Positions 44,510-53,277 of a stretch of DNA of 64,000 nt are shown piece by piece; position 1 is the stretch's first letter; every line of letters starts with the position of its first letter. The position numbers were made by a program, and so were the translations under genes. Source of the stretch: Henriciella litoralis (GTDB taxonomy: Bacteria; Pseudomonadota; Alphaproteobacteria; Caulobacterales; Hyphomonadaceae); contig NZ_NCSS01000004.1 of assembly GCF_002088935.1 (NCBI RefSeq), positions 124,001 through 188,000 on the forward strand, in the 5' to 3' direction. The notes below the pieces were generated by a model. That model was not told the DNA's origin and ran no database searches. It saw only the letters and a program-made list of their open reading frames with translations.

Positions 44510-46177
44510 CTATTCTTCCGGCGACGCATCCGCTGTCGAAGCGTCGGCAGCCTCAGCGCGGCACAGCCAGCGAGAACGGTGCTGGTCCTGCGCATTCTCT
44601 TCCCAACCCGTGAGGGTCGGATCGACCAGGTTCTTGGTAACCTGCACCCACATCGGCGTGATCGGGTAATCTTCCAGCATCAGCTTTTCCGCCTCGGCGA
44701 AGATTTCAGCGCGCGCTTGCAAGTCACGCTCCCGACTGGCCTGCTGAAGCAGAGCGTCATATTCGGGATTGTTGTAGCGGCCATAGTTCTGCTGGCCGGT
44801 GGTCGAATCAAGCAGGTAGAGGAAGTTGATCGGATCATCGAAATCAGCGACCCACGCCCCGTCTGCAACTTCAAAGTCGCTCTGGCGAAGGCGCGCATAC
44901 AGCACCTTGGTGTCCTGACGCAGAATTTCGGCATTCACCCATGGCGCAATCTCGTTCCAGTTCGCCTGGGCGACAGGCGCAACCTTCGGATTGTCGTCGG
45001 TTGAGCGGTGAATGAACTCAAACTTCAGCGGATTGTCCGGGCCATAGCCGGCCTCTTCAAGAAGGCTTTTGGCCTCAGCCAGCCGTTCCTCGCGTGACAT
45101 GTCCGCAAAGCTCACTTCTGGCCGCTCAACATTATAATTGCTCATCTTCGGTGGGACGAAGGAGTAAGCTGGCACATAGCCGGGCGTCAGCACCTTATCG
45201 ACGATGAATTCGCGGTCCAGCGCCATAGCGAGCGCCTTGCGAACGCGCACATCGGTAAACGGCTCCTGGCTGGAGTTAAGCGTCCAATAGGTCGTGATCA
45301 GCCCCGGCGTTGTGCGCACCCAGCCCGGAAAGCGCTTTTCCAGCTCCTGCGTACGTCCACCATCAAAGCCGTTATTGATATCCAGTTCGCCCGATTCGAT
45401 CCGGCGCTCGACGGCCGCCGCGTCTTCGATCTCAAAATAGGCGACACGATCAAAGCAAAGCTCATCGGCGCCTTCCCAGAGCGGGTTCTTCTCGGTGACG
45501 AGCTGGTCGCCCGTGCGCCAGTAGGCGAGTTTGTAGGGACCGTTCACCTCGATGTTCTCAGGCTGGATCCAGGCCTCACCATACTGCTCGACGATGTGTT
45601 TTGGCACCGGATAGGTCGTGTAATGGGTTAGCAGGCCGAGCAGATAAGGCGCTGGCTCTTCTAGGGTGATCTCGAAGGTGTGCTCATCCACGGCACGCAC
45701 GCCAAGCTCTTCCGGCGGAAGATCACCTGAGTTCACCTCGGCCGCATTCTTCACAATGTAGAGAAGCGAGGAGTATTGCGAGGCGATGGCCGGGTCCTGA
45801 ATGCGGCGGAAAGCATAGACGAAGTCTTCAGCCGTGAGCGGTTCGCCATCGGACCAGACAGCATCTTCTTTCAGTTTGAACGTCCAGGTCAGGCCATCTT
45901 CGCTCGTCTCCCAGCTTTCAGCCATGCCGGGGATAACTTCATTGTCCGCCGCTGCCGTCGTCAGGCCAATGAACATGTCGCCGATGATGATGTTTTCCCA
46001 CTGCGCGGAAGAGCGGTGCGGATCCAGCGTATCGACCTTTGCCGAAATACCGCGGCGTAGAACCTGCGCTTCATCACCGCCTTTGCTACTGCCACCGCCG
46101 CCGCCACAAGCAGCGAGCGTCAAGAGAAGGCCGGCCGAACCGGCGGCGAAGAGTGTCCGTTTGAAAGAATTCATCAT
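44510..46177 (-). CDS. OppA-like peptide ABC transporter substrate-binding lipoprotein
   Basis: A 555-residue extracytoplasmic solute-binding protein of the SBP_bac_5 family (peptide/nickel/opine type). A lipobox LAAC follows the signal peptide. Landmarks are VDTLDPHRSSAQWENIIIGDMFIGL, WTFKLKEDAVWSDGEPLTAEDFVYAFRR, and VNGPYKLAYWRTGDQLVTEKN, which are conserved in OppA/MppA. The permease and ATPase genes are not in the window, so it may feed a distant transporter. An ATG 13 codons upstream is possible but without clear site. Confidence 0.92.
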   Translation of the reverse strand: MMNSFKRTLFAAGSAGLLLTLAACGGGGGSSKGGDEAQVLRRGISAKVDTLDPHRSSAQWENIIIGDMFIGLTTAAADNEVIPGMAESWETSEDGLTWTFKLKEDAVWSDGEPLTAEDFVYAFRRIQDPAIASQYSSLLYIVKNAAEVNSGDLPPEELGVRAVDEHTFEITLEEPAPYLLGLLTHYTTYPVPKHIVEQYGEAWIQPENIEVNGPYKLAYWRTGDQLVTEKNPLWEGADELCFDRVAYFEIEDAAAVERRIESGELDINNGFDGGRTQELEKRFPGWVRTTPGLITTYWTLNSSQEPFTDVRVRKALAMALDREFIVDKVLTPGYVPAYSFVPPKMSNYNVERPEVSFADMSREERLAEAKSLLEEAGYGPDNPLKFEFIHRSTDDNPKVAPVAQANWNEIAPWVNAEILRQDTKVLYARLRQSDFEVADGAWVADFDDPINFLYLLDSTTGQQNYGRYNNPEYDALLQQASRERDLQARAEIFAEAEKLMLEDYPITPMWVQVTKNLVDPTLTGWEENAQDQHRSRWLCRAEAADASTADASPEE

Positions 46178-46280
46178 GTGTGTCTGTGACTTTCCCTTGG
46201 TGTAACGTCCCGCCATACTGTTTCAGACGAGCGCGGTCTTGGAAAGAGAGCGCAACAAGCCTGAGCGGGAGATGAATATA

Positions 46281-46808
46281 ATGCGGCACATATTGCTCAC
46301 GATTGGCCTTCTGGGAAGCATAACCCTGCCAACAGTTGCCCAAACGACGGATATTTCTACGTCAACGGTCTATGCTTGCGTGGATCTTACCGACGATGCA
46401 CAGCGGCTAGAGTGTTATGACTCGGCCGTTGGGCGCCTGAAGGCAGCGGAAGAAACCGGTGAAGTAGTCACGGTGACCCGCGAGCAGGTCGAGAACGTCA
46501 AACGCGATACGTTCGGTTTTTCGATGCCAAGCCTGCCGAAACTGACAATGCCGAAATTCGGCAATGGCGATAAGGACACGACTCTGAAAGAGGTCCAGAT
46601 CCCTATCAAAAAGGTCGACGAGACGCTTCGCGGCCGTTTCCTCATCTATCTCGATAACGGACAGATCTGGGAACAGATTGACGACAAGAGGGTCTACTAC
46701 TCCTCGCGTCGGGGCGCAGAAATGGCGCTGATCAAGAAAGCTTCGTTTGGAAGCTATATGATGAAGATGGACGATGGCGTCATGTTCCGCGTGAAACGCG
46801 TTCAATAA
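46281..46808 (+). CDS. Hypothetical secreted protein, VasI-like N-terminus
   Basis: A 175-residue protein with a signal peptide cleaved after VAQ. The segment YACVDLTDDAQRLECYDSA has two cysteines separated like the conserved CxxxxxDxxRLxCYD phrase in VasI-type periplasmic proteins, and the C-terminal half is a short beta-rich domain (RGRFLIYLDNGQIWEQIDD, YMMKMDDGVMFRVKRV). GGGAG is 9 nt before ATG 46281; ATG 46272 is in frame but too close to it. Divergent from the OppA-like gene. Confidence 0.7.
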   Translation: MRHILLTIGLLGSITLPTVAQTTDISTSTVYACVDLTDDAQRLECYDSAVGRLKAAEETGEVVTVTREQVENVKRDTFGFSMPSLPKLTMPKFGNGDKDTTLKEVQIPIKKVDETLRGRFLIYLDNGQIWEQIDDKRVYYSSRRGAEMALIKKASFGSYMMKMDDGVMFRVKRVQ

Positions 46809-46859
46809 TCAGACCGGCCGGGGCGCTTCGCATCTGTGAGCGCCTCGGTCCTCACGCCT

Positions 46860-47513
46860 TCAGTATTTGATTGCGCAACCATACGGCTTGGATGAGGCGA
46901 CCTTGATCGGCTCACCTGCCTCAATGGCTTGGAGGGCGGCGCGGACGTAATTGTCTGCCTTCTCAATGTCGGCGACCCGCGCTGACCCGATCGAATCGAT
47001 CGCGCCCGCATAGGCGATCTCACTGTTCGCCTTGATCACGAACATGTGCGGGGTCGTCTTGGCCTCGTAAAGGCGACCAATATCGCCGGACGGATCAAGG
47101 ATGACATGATCCGGGCTCGCGCCCCGTCCGTCATTGATCTCCTCAGCTTCTGCGCCATCGACATAGCCCTGCTTGCCGGGCGCCGAAGAAACGATCTGCA
47201 GCCAGATGATGTCATCACCCGCCGCGTCTTCGCTCTGCAGCGTCTGCATGTTGGCCGGCGGGGTTTCATAGTGCTTCTGCACGAACGGACAGCCATCATT
47301 GGTCCATTCCAGAACAACGGTCTTGCCCGCAAAATCTGCCAGGGAAATCGTCTCGCCGACGCTCGTCGTCCCGGAGAAGTCAGGCGCGGCCATGCCGACT
47401 TCTGCAGCTGGGCTGGCATCTGCGGAAAAGGCGATCAGCGCCCCGGCGCTCAGCGCAACGGCGGCCGCCATGCCTGAGGCCAGACCAACGTTTCTGCGGG
47501 TAATCTTGAACAT
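46860..47513 (-). CDS. Secreted redoxin-type protein, partner of the DsbD/ScsB-like protein
   Basis: A 217-residue exported thioredoxin-fold protein (redoxin/AhpC-TSA type). After an N-terminal signal-like segment come VGMAAPDFSGTTSVGETISL, the active-site region EWTNDGCPFVQKHY with a single Cys followed by Pro-Phe, and HMFVIKANSEIAYAGAID. The usual CxxC is missing; the only other cysteine is near the C-terminus (YGCAIKY). The ATG at 47513 has GAGG about 10 nt upstream. It lies 21 bp downstream of the membrane DsbD/ScsB-like gene, and is probably reduced by it. Confidence 0.85.
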   Translation of the reverse strand: MFKITRRNVGLASGMAAAVALSAGALIAFSADASPAAEVGMAAPDFSGTTSVGETISLADFAGKTVVLEWTNDGCPFVQKHYETPPANMQTLQSEDAAGDDIIWLQIVSSAPGKQGYVDGAEAEEINDGRGASPDHVILDPSGDIGRLYEAKTTPHMFVIKANSEIAYAGAIDSIGSARVADIEKADNYVRAALQAIEAGEPIKVASSKPYGCAIKY

Positions 47514-47534
47514 GCGATACATCCTCTTGATCTA

Positions 47535-49655
47535 TTAAGGCGCCGCCCCACCGAGCGCCCCCAGCTTCCGTTTCATCAGTCCGGGATTGAGCAAGACCGG
47601 CAGGACTTCCGGATCAGAGTCTCCAGGGCCGTAAAGAAGATACATCGGTACGCCGGGGCTTCCACGTTTTTTAAGCTCGGCGGCGATGGTTTCATCATTG
47701 CGCGTGAAGTCCGCGACGAGGAAGGCGACATTGGCGTCCGCCATCGCGTCCAGCACATCCGGGCGGGTTAACGTGCTGCGCTTGTTGACCTGACAGGTCG
47801 CACACCAGCTGGCCGTGAAGTCGACGAAGACGCCGCGGCCCTCACCGATCAGGTCATCGACGCGCTCGGGTGACCAGGGTTCGGTCTGCACGCTGGCATA
47901 GCTCTCACTGGTCTGACTTGTGGGTGCGTCCTCCAGTCCAGTCATGACCGGCCAGACAATACCGACCAGCGCCAATACGCCGCCAATCACCAGAACCGGG
48001 GCACGAAGTTTGCCGCCTGCCACGCTCACCAGCCAGAGGCCAAAGGACAGAATGACGGCGCCAAAGGCCGTCGCGCCGGCGGCCGGGTGGTTGCCGAGGA
48101 CCGTGATCAGCCAGGCCGCCGTCAGGAACATCGGGAAGGCAAAGGCCTGCTTCAGGCGCTCCATCCAGGCGCCGGGCTTTGGCAGGGACTTATGCAGGCC
48201 CGGCACGAAGCTGAGAACCAGGAACGGCAAGGCAAGGCCGAAGCCAAGAATAAGAAAGACGCCCATGACGACCGGCCATGGGTCATCCAGCACGGCGCCG
48301 AGGGCAATGCCGACAAATGGGCCGACACAGGGCGCCCCAACGACAGCGGCCAGTACACCTGTAAAGAAGGCCCCTACACTGCCGCGTTTGTCCGCCAGTC
48401 CTGAGCCGACATTCTGCACGGAGGTGCCGAGACTGAAAACGCCGAGCAGCCAGAGGCCGATGATAACCATCAGAAGGGCGAGGCCTGCCACGACAGCTGG
48501 ATACTGAAGCTGGAAGCCCAGGCTGACGAATTGCCCAGCTGCCCTCAGCGTCAGGAAGACGGCGCCAATCGCCGCAAAGGAGATCAGCACGCCGCCCGTA
48601 TACCAGAGGCCGTGCTTGCGCAGCTCACCCTGATGTCCGCTGGCGGCAGCCTGCACCATCCCGATTGCCTTGATCGACAGCACCGGCAGCACGCAGGGCA
48701 TAAGGTTCAGGATAAGCCCGCCGAGCAATGCTGCGCCCAGAAGGATGATCAGGCTGGAGCCCGCCTGCCCGGATGTGGCCGCGCTATCTGGCCCTTTGGT
48801 GCCCGTTGTTCCGGCCAGCGCTTCACCCGGCTGCGCGGCCAGATTGAAGGCAACAGGTTCACCTTCGCCGGTATCGATGCGAATGATTCCTGCCAGCTGA
48901 TCCGGGCGCTCATCGCTGTCCGGTGTCAGCTGAAGCTGTAATCCAGCCTCGCCGAATTCAGCAGGCTGGTCGACGGCATGTACGATATCGTGCGTCTCAG
49001 GAAAAAAGCGGGCCGGGCCGACAGATCCAGCAATCTGGTCGCCTGCGATAGAGAGCAGCCAGGTGTCGCCAGACCGGCTGAGCGCGGCGTCGCCCTCAAA
49101 AGCGGGCGGCACGTCTGCCAGCGCCGCAGCGATCCGTTCGCCGCCGTCTATGTCTGGCACCTGCGTCTCGCCAACATTGACGAACGTCTCCACCTCAACG
49201 CTTTCAGGAATGCAGATGTCCTTGCAGATCAGATAATCGACCGTGCCGCCAAAGCGCAGCGCTTCGGTCGCATCCGACGGGATCTCGACGGGAAATGGCA
49301 GCACGATCGTATCGCTGTAGCCATAATCCATGATCTCGCCTTCAACGACGGGAATGAGTTCAGGCAGCGGCCAGCTGATCTCGCCAAAGGCGGCTTCGTC
49401 GACCGACGTGTTGTCGTCCCAGAACATTGCGGGCGGAATGCCGGCATCCCCGGCATTCTTCCAATAGATGTGCCACTCGGGATCCATCTCGAAGCTGAGG
49501 CCGAACCAGACCGTTTCGCCGGGCGTGACAGTCTCACGTTCACTCAGCAGCTCGACACGGGCATGTCCGCCATCAACGGGCTGAGCGACGGCGCTGAAAA
49601 ACGACGTGCCGAGATACAAAAGCGCTGCGAGGAAGCTGAGGCATTTGATCATCAT
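47535..49655 (-). CDS. DsbD/ScsB-family protein-disulfide reductase
   Basis: A 706-residue membrane reductant conduit. The exported N-terminal domain (about 30-300, with DYLICKDICIPESVEVE cysteines) is ScsB-like, followed by an eight-helix membrane core carrying one Cys in LMPCVLPVLSIKA and another in GAPCVGPFVG, and a C-terminal thioredoxin domain with the WCATCQVNK CxxC. It carries electrons from cytoplasmic thioredoxin to periplasmic proteins. The ATG at 49655 has AAGG at 6 nt. It is followed on the same strand by the redoxin gene. Confidence 0.92.
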   Translation of the reverse strand: MMIKCLSFLAALLYLGTSFFSAVAQPVDGGHARVELLSERETVTPGETVWFGLSFEMDPEWHIYWKNAGDAGIPPAMFWDDNTSVDEAAFGEISWPLPELIPVVEGEIMDYGYSDTIVLPFPVEIPSDATEALRFGGTVDYLICKDICIPESVEVETFVNVGETQVPDIDGGERIAAALADVPPAFEGDAALSRSGDTWLLSIAGDQIAGSVGPARFFPETHDIVHAVDQPAEFGEAGLQLQLTPDSDERPDQLAGIIRIDTGEGEPVAFNLAAQPGEALAGTTGTKGPDSAATSGQAGSSLIILLGAALLGGLILNLMPCVLPVLSIKAIGMVQAAASGHQGELRKHGLWYTGGVLISFAAIGAVFLTLRAAGQFVSLGFQLQYPAVVAGLALLMVIIGLWLLGVFSLGTSVQNVGSGLADKRGSVGAFFTGVLAAVVGAPCVGPFVGIALGAVLDDPWPVVMGVFLILGFGLALPFLVLSFVPGLHKSLPKPGAWMERLKQAFAFPMFLTAAWLITVLGNHPAAGATAFGAVILSFGLWLVSVAGGKLRAPVLVIGGVLALVGIVWPVMTGLEDAPTSQTSESYASVQTEPWSPERVDDLIGEGRGVFVDFTASWCATCQVNKRSTLTRPDVLDAMADANVAFLVADFTRNDETIAAELKKRGSPGVPMYLLYGPGDSDPEVLPVLLNPGLMKRKLGALGGAAP

Positions 49656-49754
49656 TGGCATCCTTAGCACTTCGACATCATCAGAACATCGGCACATATG
49701 GACACACATTCGCGAAGACCAAGTTACGCTGGACACCTGCCCACATCACAAAAA

Positions 49755-49785
49755 AAACAGCTGACCTTCTAAAGATCAGCTGTTT
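49755..49785. terminator. Bidirectional hairpin terminator
   Basis: Stem AAACAGCTGA / TCAGCTGTTT with an 11-nt loop; A-rich before and TTTTTC after. It lies between the SapC-like gene (minus) and the DsbD-like gene. Confidence 0.85.
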
Positions 49786-49809
49786 CATTTTTCGTCAGAC
49801 CTGCAGGCG

Positions 49810-50634
49810 CTAGTTCTGCAGCGCTGGACCGCCCGCTCCGCCTTGTGGCTGCGGGGCAGACTCTGGCGCTTGCGTACGCATGGCGCGGTTGATGACGCGT
49901 GACCAGTTCAGCAGCGACATCGAGTGGGCATTACAGGCGCCGAGAATACCATTGCGGGCCAGTTCAGCCAGCTTGGCTTCTGGCAGGGCTCTCAGCTTGT
50001 CTTCGTCGATGGCCCAGTATTGAGCAATCGTCTGAGGCGGGCCGGTATCATTGCCTTCCGCATCACGTGGCTGGTAGTTGGCCGAGCGCTCAACAAACAG
50101 TCCGAGTTCATCAATCACTTTGACAAAGTCATTCGTTCCGCGGCGCTGACGCTCGAATTCCTGGCAGAAAGCCATCGCATTGTTGGTGTATTCGGTCGGC
50201 TCGCCATTTTCGAAGAATGGGATGTCTGGCTTGTTGCTGACCATAGGGGCATCACGATCGACGCAAAGCAGCATGCGTTCCTGCTGCGGATCGTTCGCGA
50301 AGACGAATGGATAGCGGCGCGCAAAGGCCGGCACGTAGAAATCGACATCAACATTGCCATCGACAACGAAAAGGTTTTCGTCCTGGCGAATGCCCATGGC
50401 GGCGATCGGTGTCTTGTCCGCGCCCACGAAAATGATGGGATAGGAGGTTGCCGCAATCGCGAATTCGGTGACCGTCACAGGCACAGCGTGAGCCTTGCCA
50501 AGAAAGGCGAATGGCTTCTCGATGTTCTTGAGGCCAAGGCCGCCATGCTTTTCAGCAGACAGTGGTTGAGGGTTTGAATAGAAAAGCACTTGCCCGCTGA
50601 GCGCTGCGGTCGGTGATTGCTGTGAATTTTCCAC
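49810..50634 (-). CDS. SapC family protein
   Basis: A 274-residue SapC-like protein. Signature phrases are QVLFYSNPQPLSAEKHGGLGLK, FAIAATSYPIIFVG, VDGNVDVDFYVPAFARRYPF and the C-terminal GACNAHSMSLLNWSRVINR. Named after an S-layer-linked protein of Campylobacter, and common in marine alphaproteobacteria next to TonB receptors and tryptophan halogenases, though here it is not. The role is unclear. No signal peptide is seen. The GTG start has GGAG 7 nt upstream. Confidence 0.88.
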   Translation of the reverse strand: MENSQQSPTAALSGQVLFYSNPQPLSAEKHGGLGLKNIEKPFAFLGKAHAVPVTVTEFAIAATSYPIIFVGADKTPIAAMGIRQDENLFVVDGNVDVDFYVPAFARRYPFVFANDPQQERMLLCVDRDAPMVSNKPDIPFFENGEPTEYTNNAMAFCQEFERQRRGTNDFVKVIDELGLFVERSANYQPRDAEGNDTGPPQTIAQYWAIDEDKLRALPEAKLAELARNGILGACNAHSMSLLNWSRVINRAMRTQAPESAPQPQGGAGGPALQN

Positions 50635-50742
50635 GGGAAGACTCCATTGATTGACCGGCGCGGTTTACCGGATATGCCAGAACCTCACAACCGCCGAGCA
50701 GTTATTCGGCTGCCAGCCGGCCCGACGGACCGCGCAACCGGA

Positions 50743-52623
50743 ATGAAGATTGGAATGAATCGACTGAAATCCCGCTCCCATTCGCTCGCTATGGCTGCCT
50801 TTTCGGCGGCTTTACTGGCGGCTGCGTGCGGCCCGCCAGTCAATGAGGACGGGATTGCGCGGCGGACGGTGCGGGAGATCAATCGAAGCTTCGATGACAC
50901 GGCACGGGCTGAGATGGCCCTCTCGCCAGAGACCGCCACACGGCTCGGCCTCAGCGAATCAACCATGCGCCAGCCGTTTCAGAACATGCTGGATGACCGC
51001 TCCCAGGCCCGTTTTGAGCGCACGCGCCTGTTGCGGATCGAGCTGCTCAACCGGTTGAACAACACGCCGGACATTCCCCAGGACAGCCAGCTCGCGCGCC
51101 ATCTGGAGATCGTGCGCGCCCAATATGAGGCGCTAACGAATCTGGAAGCCTATGGGTTTGGCCGGTACGGACCGGGCATCGCGCGCCCCTATGCCGTGGA
51201 CCAGCTCAGCGGCGCCTGGGTCGATGTGCCGGACATGCTGATCTCCAGCCATCCGCTGAGGTCACATGAAGACGCGAAAAACTATCTGGCCCGACTGGCC
51301 GCCCTGCCCGATGCGCTGGGCGATGAAAAGCGCCGCCTTCTGTCAGATGCGGCGAGCGGCATCATACCGCCGCGCTTTGTCCTGGAAGCGCTGGAAGCCC
51401 GCCTTCGGGAGTTTGCTGGTCAGCCGGTCAGCACCCACCCGCTCATCCAGACATTCGGCAGCGTTGTCGGCGGGCTCGACCCGGCGCTAGGTCCATCGGC
51501 AAACACCTACCGCCAGGCGGCCGCAAGGCTCATGCTCAAGGATGTCATCCCGGCCTATGTCGAATTTGCAAATGCTGTGCGCGACCTGCAGGCCGAAGCA
51601 AGCCCCGACCCCGGCCTCTCGTCTCTTCCTGATGGCGAGGCCTATTATCTTCAATTGCTTGGCTTCTACACACAGCCGGGCGTCAGCGCCGACGCGTTGC
51701 ATGAAGAGGGCCTTGCTGCAGTCGCGGATATCCGCGCGGAAATAGATGCCCAGTTTGCGGCCCTCGGCCTGACGGCAGGTTCCGTGCAGGAGCGCCTCAG
51801 ACTGCTGGCGGCCTCCTCCGAGCAGATCTACACAGACGAAGACGATGGACGCGGACAGATCCTGCGCCGGCTTCGCACCCTGATAAAAAAGGCCCAGGCA
51901 AATCTGCCGAAAATCGTCAAGAACGCGCCTGACGCGACCGTGCTCGTCAGACGGATGCCGAGCTATGAAGAGGCCGCCTTCAATGGCGCGACCTATGTTG
52001 GCGCGACCGCCAATGGCAGCAGCCCGGCTCTGATCGAGATCAATCTGCGCCGGCTCGAGAACTGGTCAGACTATGCGCTGCCGACGCTCGCCTATCATGA
52101 GGCCGTTCCCGGCCATCATGTCGAAAGCATGGTAGCCGCCAATCAGACCCGGTCGCCGCTGATCCGGCAGATGATCTGGGACACCGCCTTTGGCGAAGGC
52201 TGGGCCACCTATGCCGAGGACCTTGCAGATAGCGCGGGGCTTTATGCCAACGATCCGCTTGGGCGGATCGGCTATCTTCAGTCCATCCTGTTCCGGGCGG
52301 CGCGGCTTGTGGTGGACACCGGCATTCACGCTGAGGGCTGGTCATACGAACGGGCCGTCAGCTACCTCGTCAATACGACCGGCTTGCCGCGTGCGGAGAT
52401 GGAAGACGAAGTTGCCCGCTATGCTGTCTGGCCCGGCCAGGCCGCCTCCTATTTTACCGGGCGCCGGCGGATACTGGAAATGCGAGCTCGGGCCGAAGCG
52501 GTTCTGGGCGGACAGCTCAACGCGCCTGCCTTCAACGCCGTCGTGCTGGATGGCGGCCCAAGGCCGCTCTCCATGGTCGAGAAGGATGTCGAGGACTGGT
52601 ACGACAATTTGCTGCAAGACTGA
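50743..52623 (+). CDS. DUF885 family lipoprotein, putative metallopeptidase
   Basis: A 626-residue lipoprotein with lipobox AAAC near residue 28 and the DUF885 zinc-binding motif HEAVPGHH (HExxxGHH), with FGEGWATYAEDLA as the third-ligand region. DUF885 proteins are predicted M32-like metallopeptidases. The ORF is open from 50647, but MKIGMNRLKSRS (50743) is the sensible start by its basic N-terminus, with a poor ribosome site; ATG 50755 is also possible. Confidence 0.83.
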   Translation: MKIGMNRLKSRSHSLAMAAFSAALLAAACGPPVNEDGIARRTVREINRSFDDTARAEMALSPETATRLGLSESTMRQPFQNMLDDRSQARFERTRLLRIELLNRLNNTPDIPQDSQLARHLEIVRAQYEALTNLEAYGFGRYGPGIARPYAVDQLSGAWVDVPDMLISSHPLRSHEDAKNYLARLAALPDALGDEKRRLLSDAASGIIPPRFVLEALEARLREFAGQPVSTHPLIQTFGSVVGGLDPALGPSANTYRQAAARLMLKDVIPAYVEFANAVRDLQAEASPDPGLSSLPDGEAYYLQLLGFYTQPGVSADALHEEGLAAVADIRAEIDAQFAALGLTAGSVQERLRLLAASSEQIYTDEDDGRGQILRRLRTLIKKAQANLPKIVKNAPDATVLVRRMPSYEEAAFNGATYVGATANGSSPALIEINLRRLENWSDYALPTLAYHEAVPGHHVESMVAANQTRSPLIRQMIWDTAFGEGWATYAEDLADSAGLYANDPLGRIGYLQSILFRAARLVVDTGIHAEGWSYERAVSYLVNTTGLPRAEMEDEVARYAVWPGQAASYFTGRRRILEMRARAEAVLGGQLNAPAFNAVVLDGGPRPLSMVEKDVEDWYDNLLQD

Positions 52624-52630
52624 TCAGCGC

Positions 52631-52993
52631 TCAGGCCGCGGCAAGATTTACTGGCGCAGCCGTTGGGCGCAGACACATCGATTTGAGCACCGGGCTTAGC
52701 CCCGCCTCCAGGTCAGCAATCAGCGCCTGCCGGACATCAGCATCAGCTTCATCGCGGACAAAGACAGCCGAAGCGCCATAGCGCCGCGCATCCATCATCG
52801 CCCAAGCGGCGTCCAGCGCCCCCTCCTGCCCGCGCAGGTCCACAATACGCACGACCCGCCATCCATAGGCATCGCTGGCGACCAGAAGCGCGATGCCGGT
52901 GCGCGACGTCCACGCCATCAAGCTGTCTTCATGAGTGAAGGTAACAGGTTTGCCGGACCGACCGACGAAACTGGAAGCGGTTTGCAGGCGCAT
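52631..52993 (-). CDS. Conserved hypothetical protein
   Basis: A 120-residue soluble protein with no signal peptide and no recognised domain. It has a ferredoxin-like alternating pattern (LMAWTSRTGIALLVASDAYGWRVVRIVDLRGQ, LDAAWAMMDARRYGASAVFVRDEADADVR). AGGAGG stands 6 nt before the ATG at 52993, which fixes the start; the frame further upstream is not supported. It converges with the DUF885 gene (8 bp gap) and diverges from nadA. Confidence 0.7.
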   Translation of the reverse strand: MRLQTASSFVGRSGKPVTFTHEDSLMAWTSRTGIALLVASDAYGWRVVRIVDLRGQEGALDAAWAMMDARRYGASAVFVRDEADADVRQALIADLEAGLSPVLKSMCLRPTAAPVNLAAA

Positions 52994-53212
52994 AATGTTC
53001 CTCCTTTGTTCCGCCCCAAGGTATTCCTTTTTTGGACCGGCGCAAGCGATCTTTGGTAAACGAAACCTTAACCGCGAGGCCCCGCCCATGGGCGTCACAA
53101 AATTGATATTTTGCTTGCAAAGCCGTATCCGCCGCCATAAACGCGCTTATGCTCACCCTGCCTATAAGGGGTGATGCTCGATGGTGATTTCCTCTCTTTC
53201 CGCGCGAAAGTC

Positions 53213-53257
53213 TTGAAATCGGGCATCTGTGTACTTATATAATGCTCAGATTGAGCA
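53213..53257 (+). promoter_or_regulatory. Candidate nadA promoter with palindromic operator
   Basis: A good -10 box TATAAT (53238-53243) and a -35-like TTGAAA (53213-53218, 19 bp spacer) precede the nad operon. Immediately downstream of the -10, TGCTCAGATTGAGCA (53243-53257) is a perfect palindrome spanning the likely transcription start. The half-site ATGCTC recurs at 53149-53154 and 53174-53179. Probable repressor site; NadQ-type regulators are the NAD regulators I associate with alphaproteobacteria, but the identity is inferred. Confidence 0.65.
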
Positions 53258-53277
53258 AAAGCGTGGAGGACCGCGAC

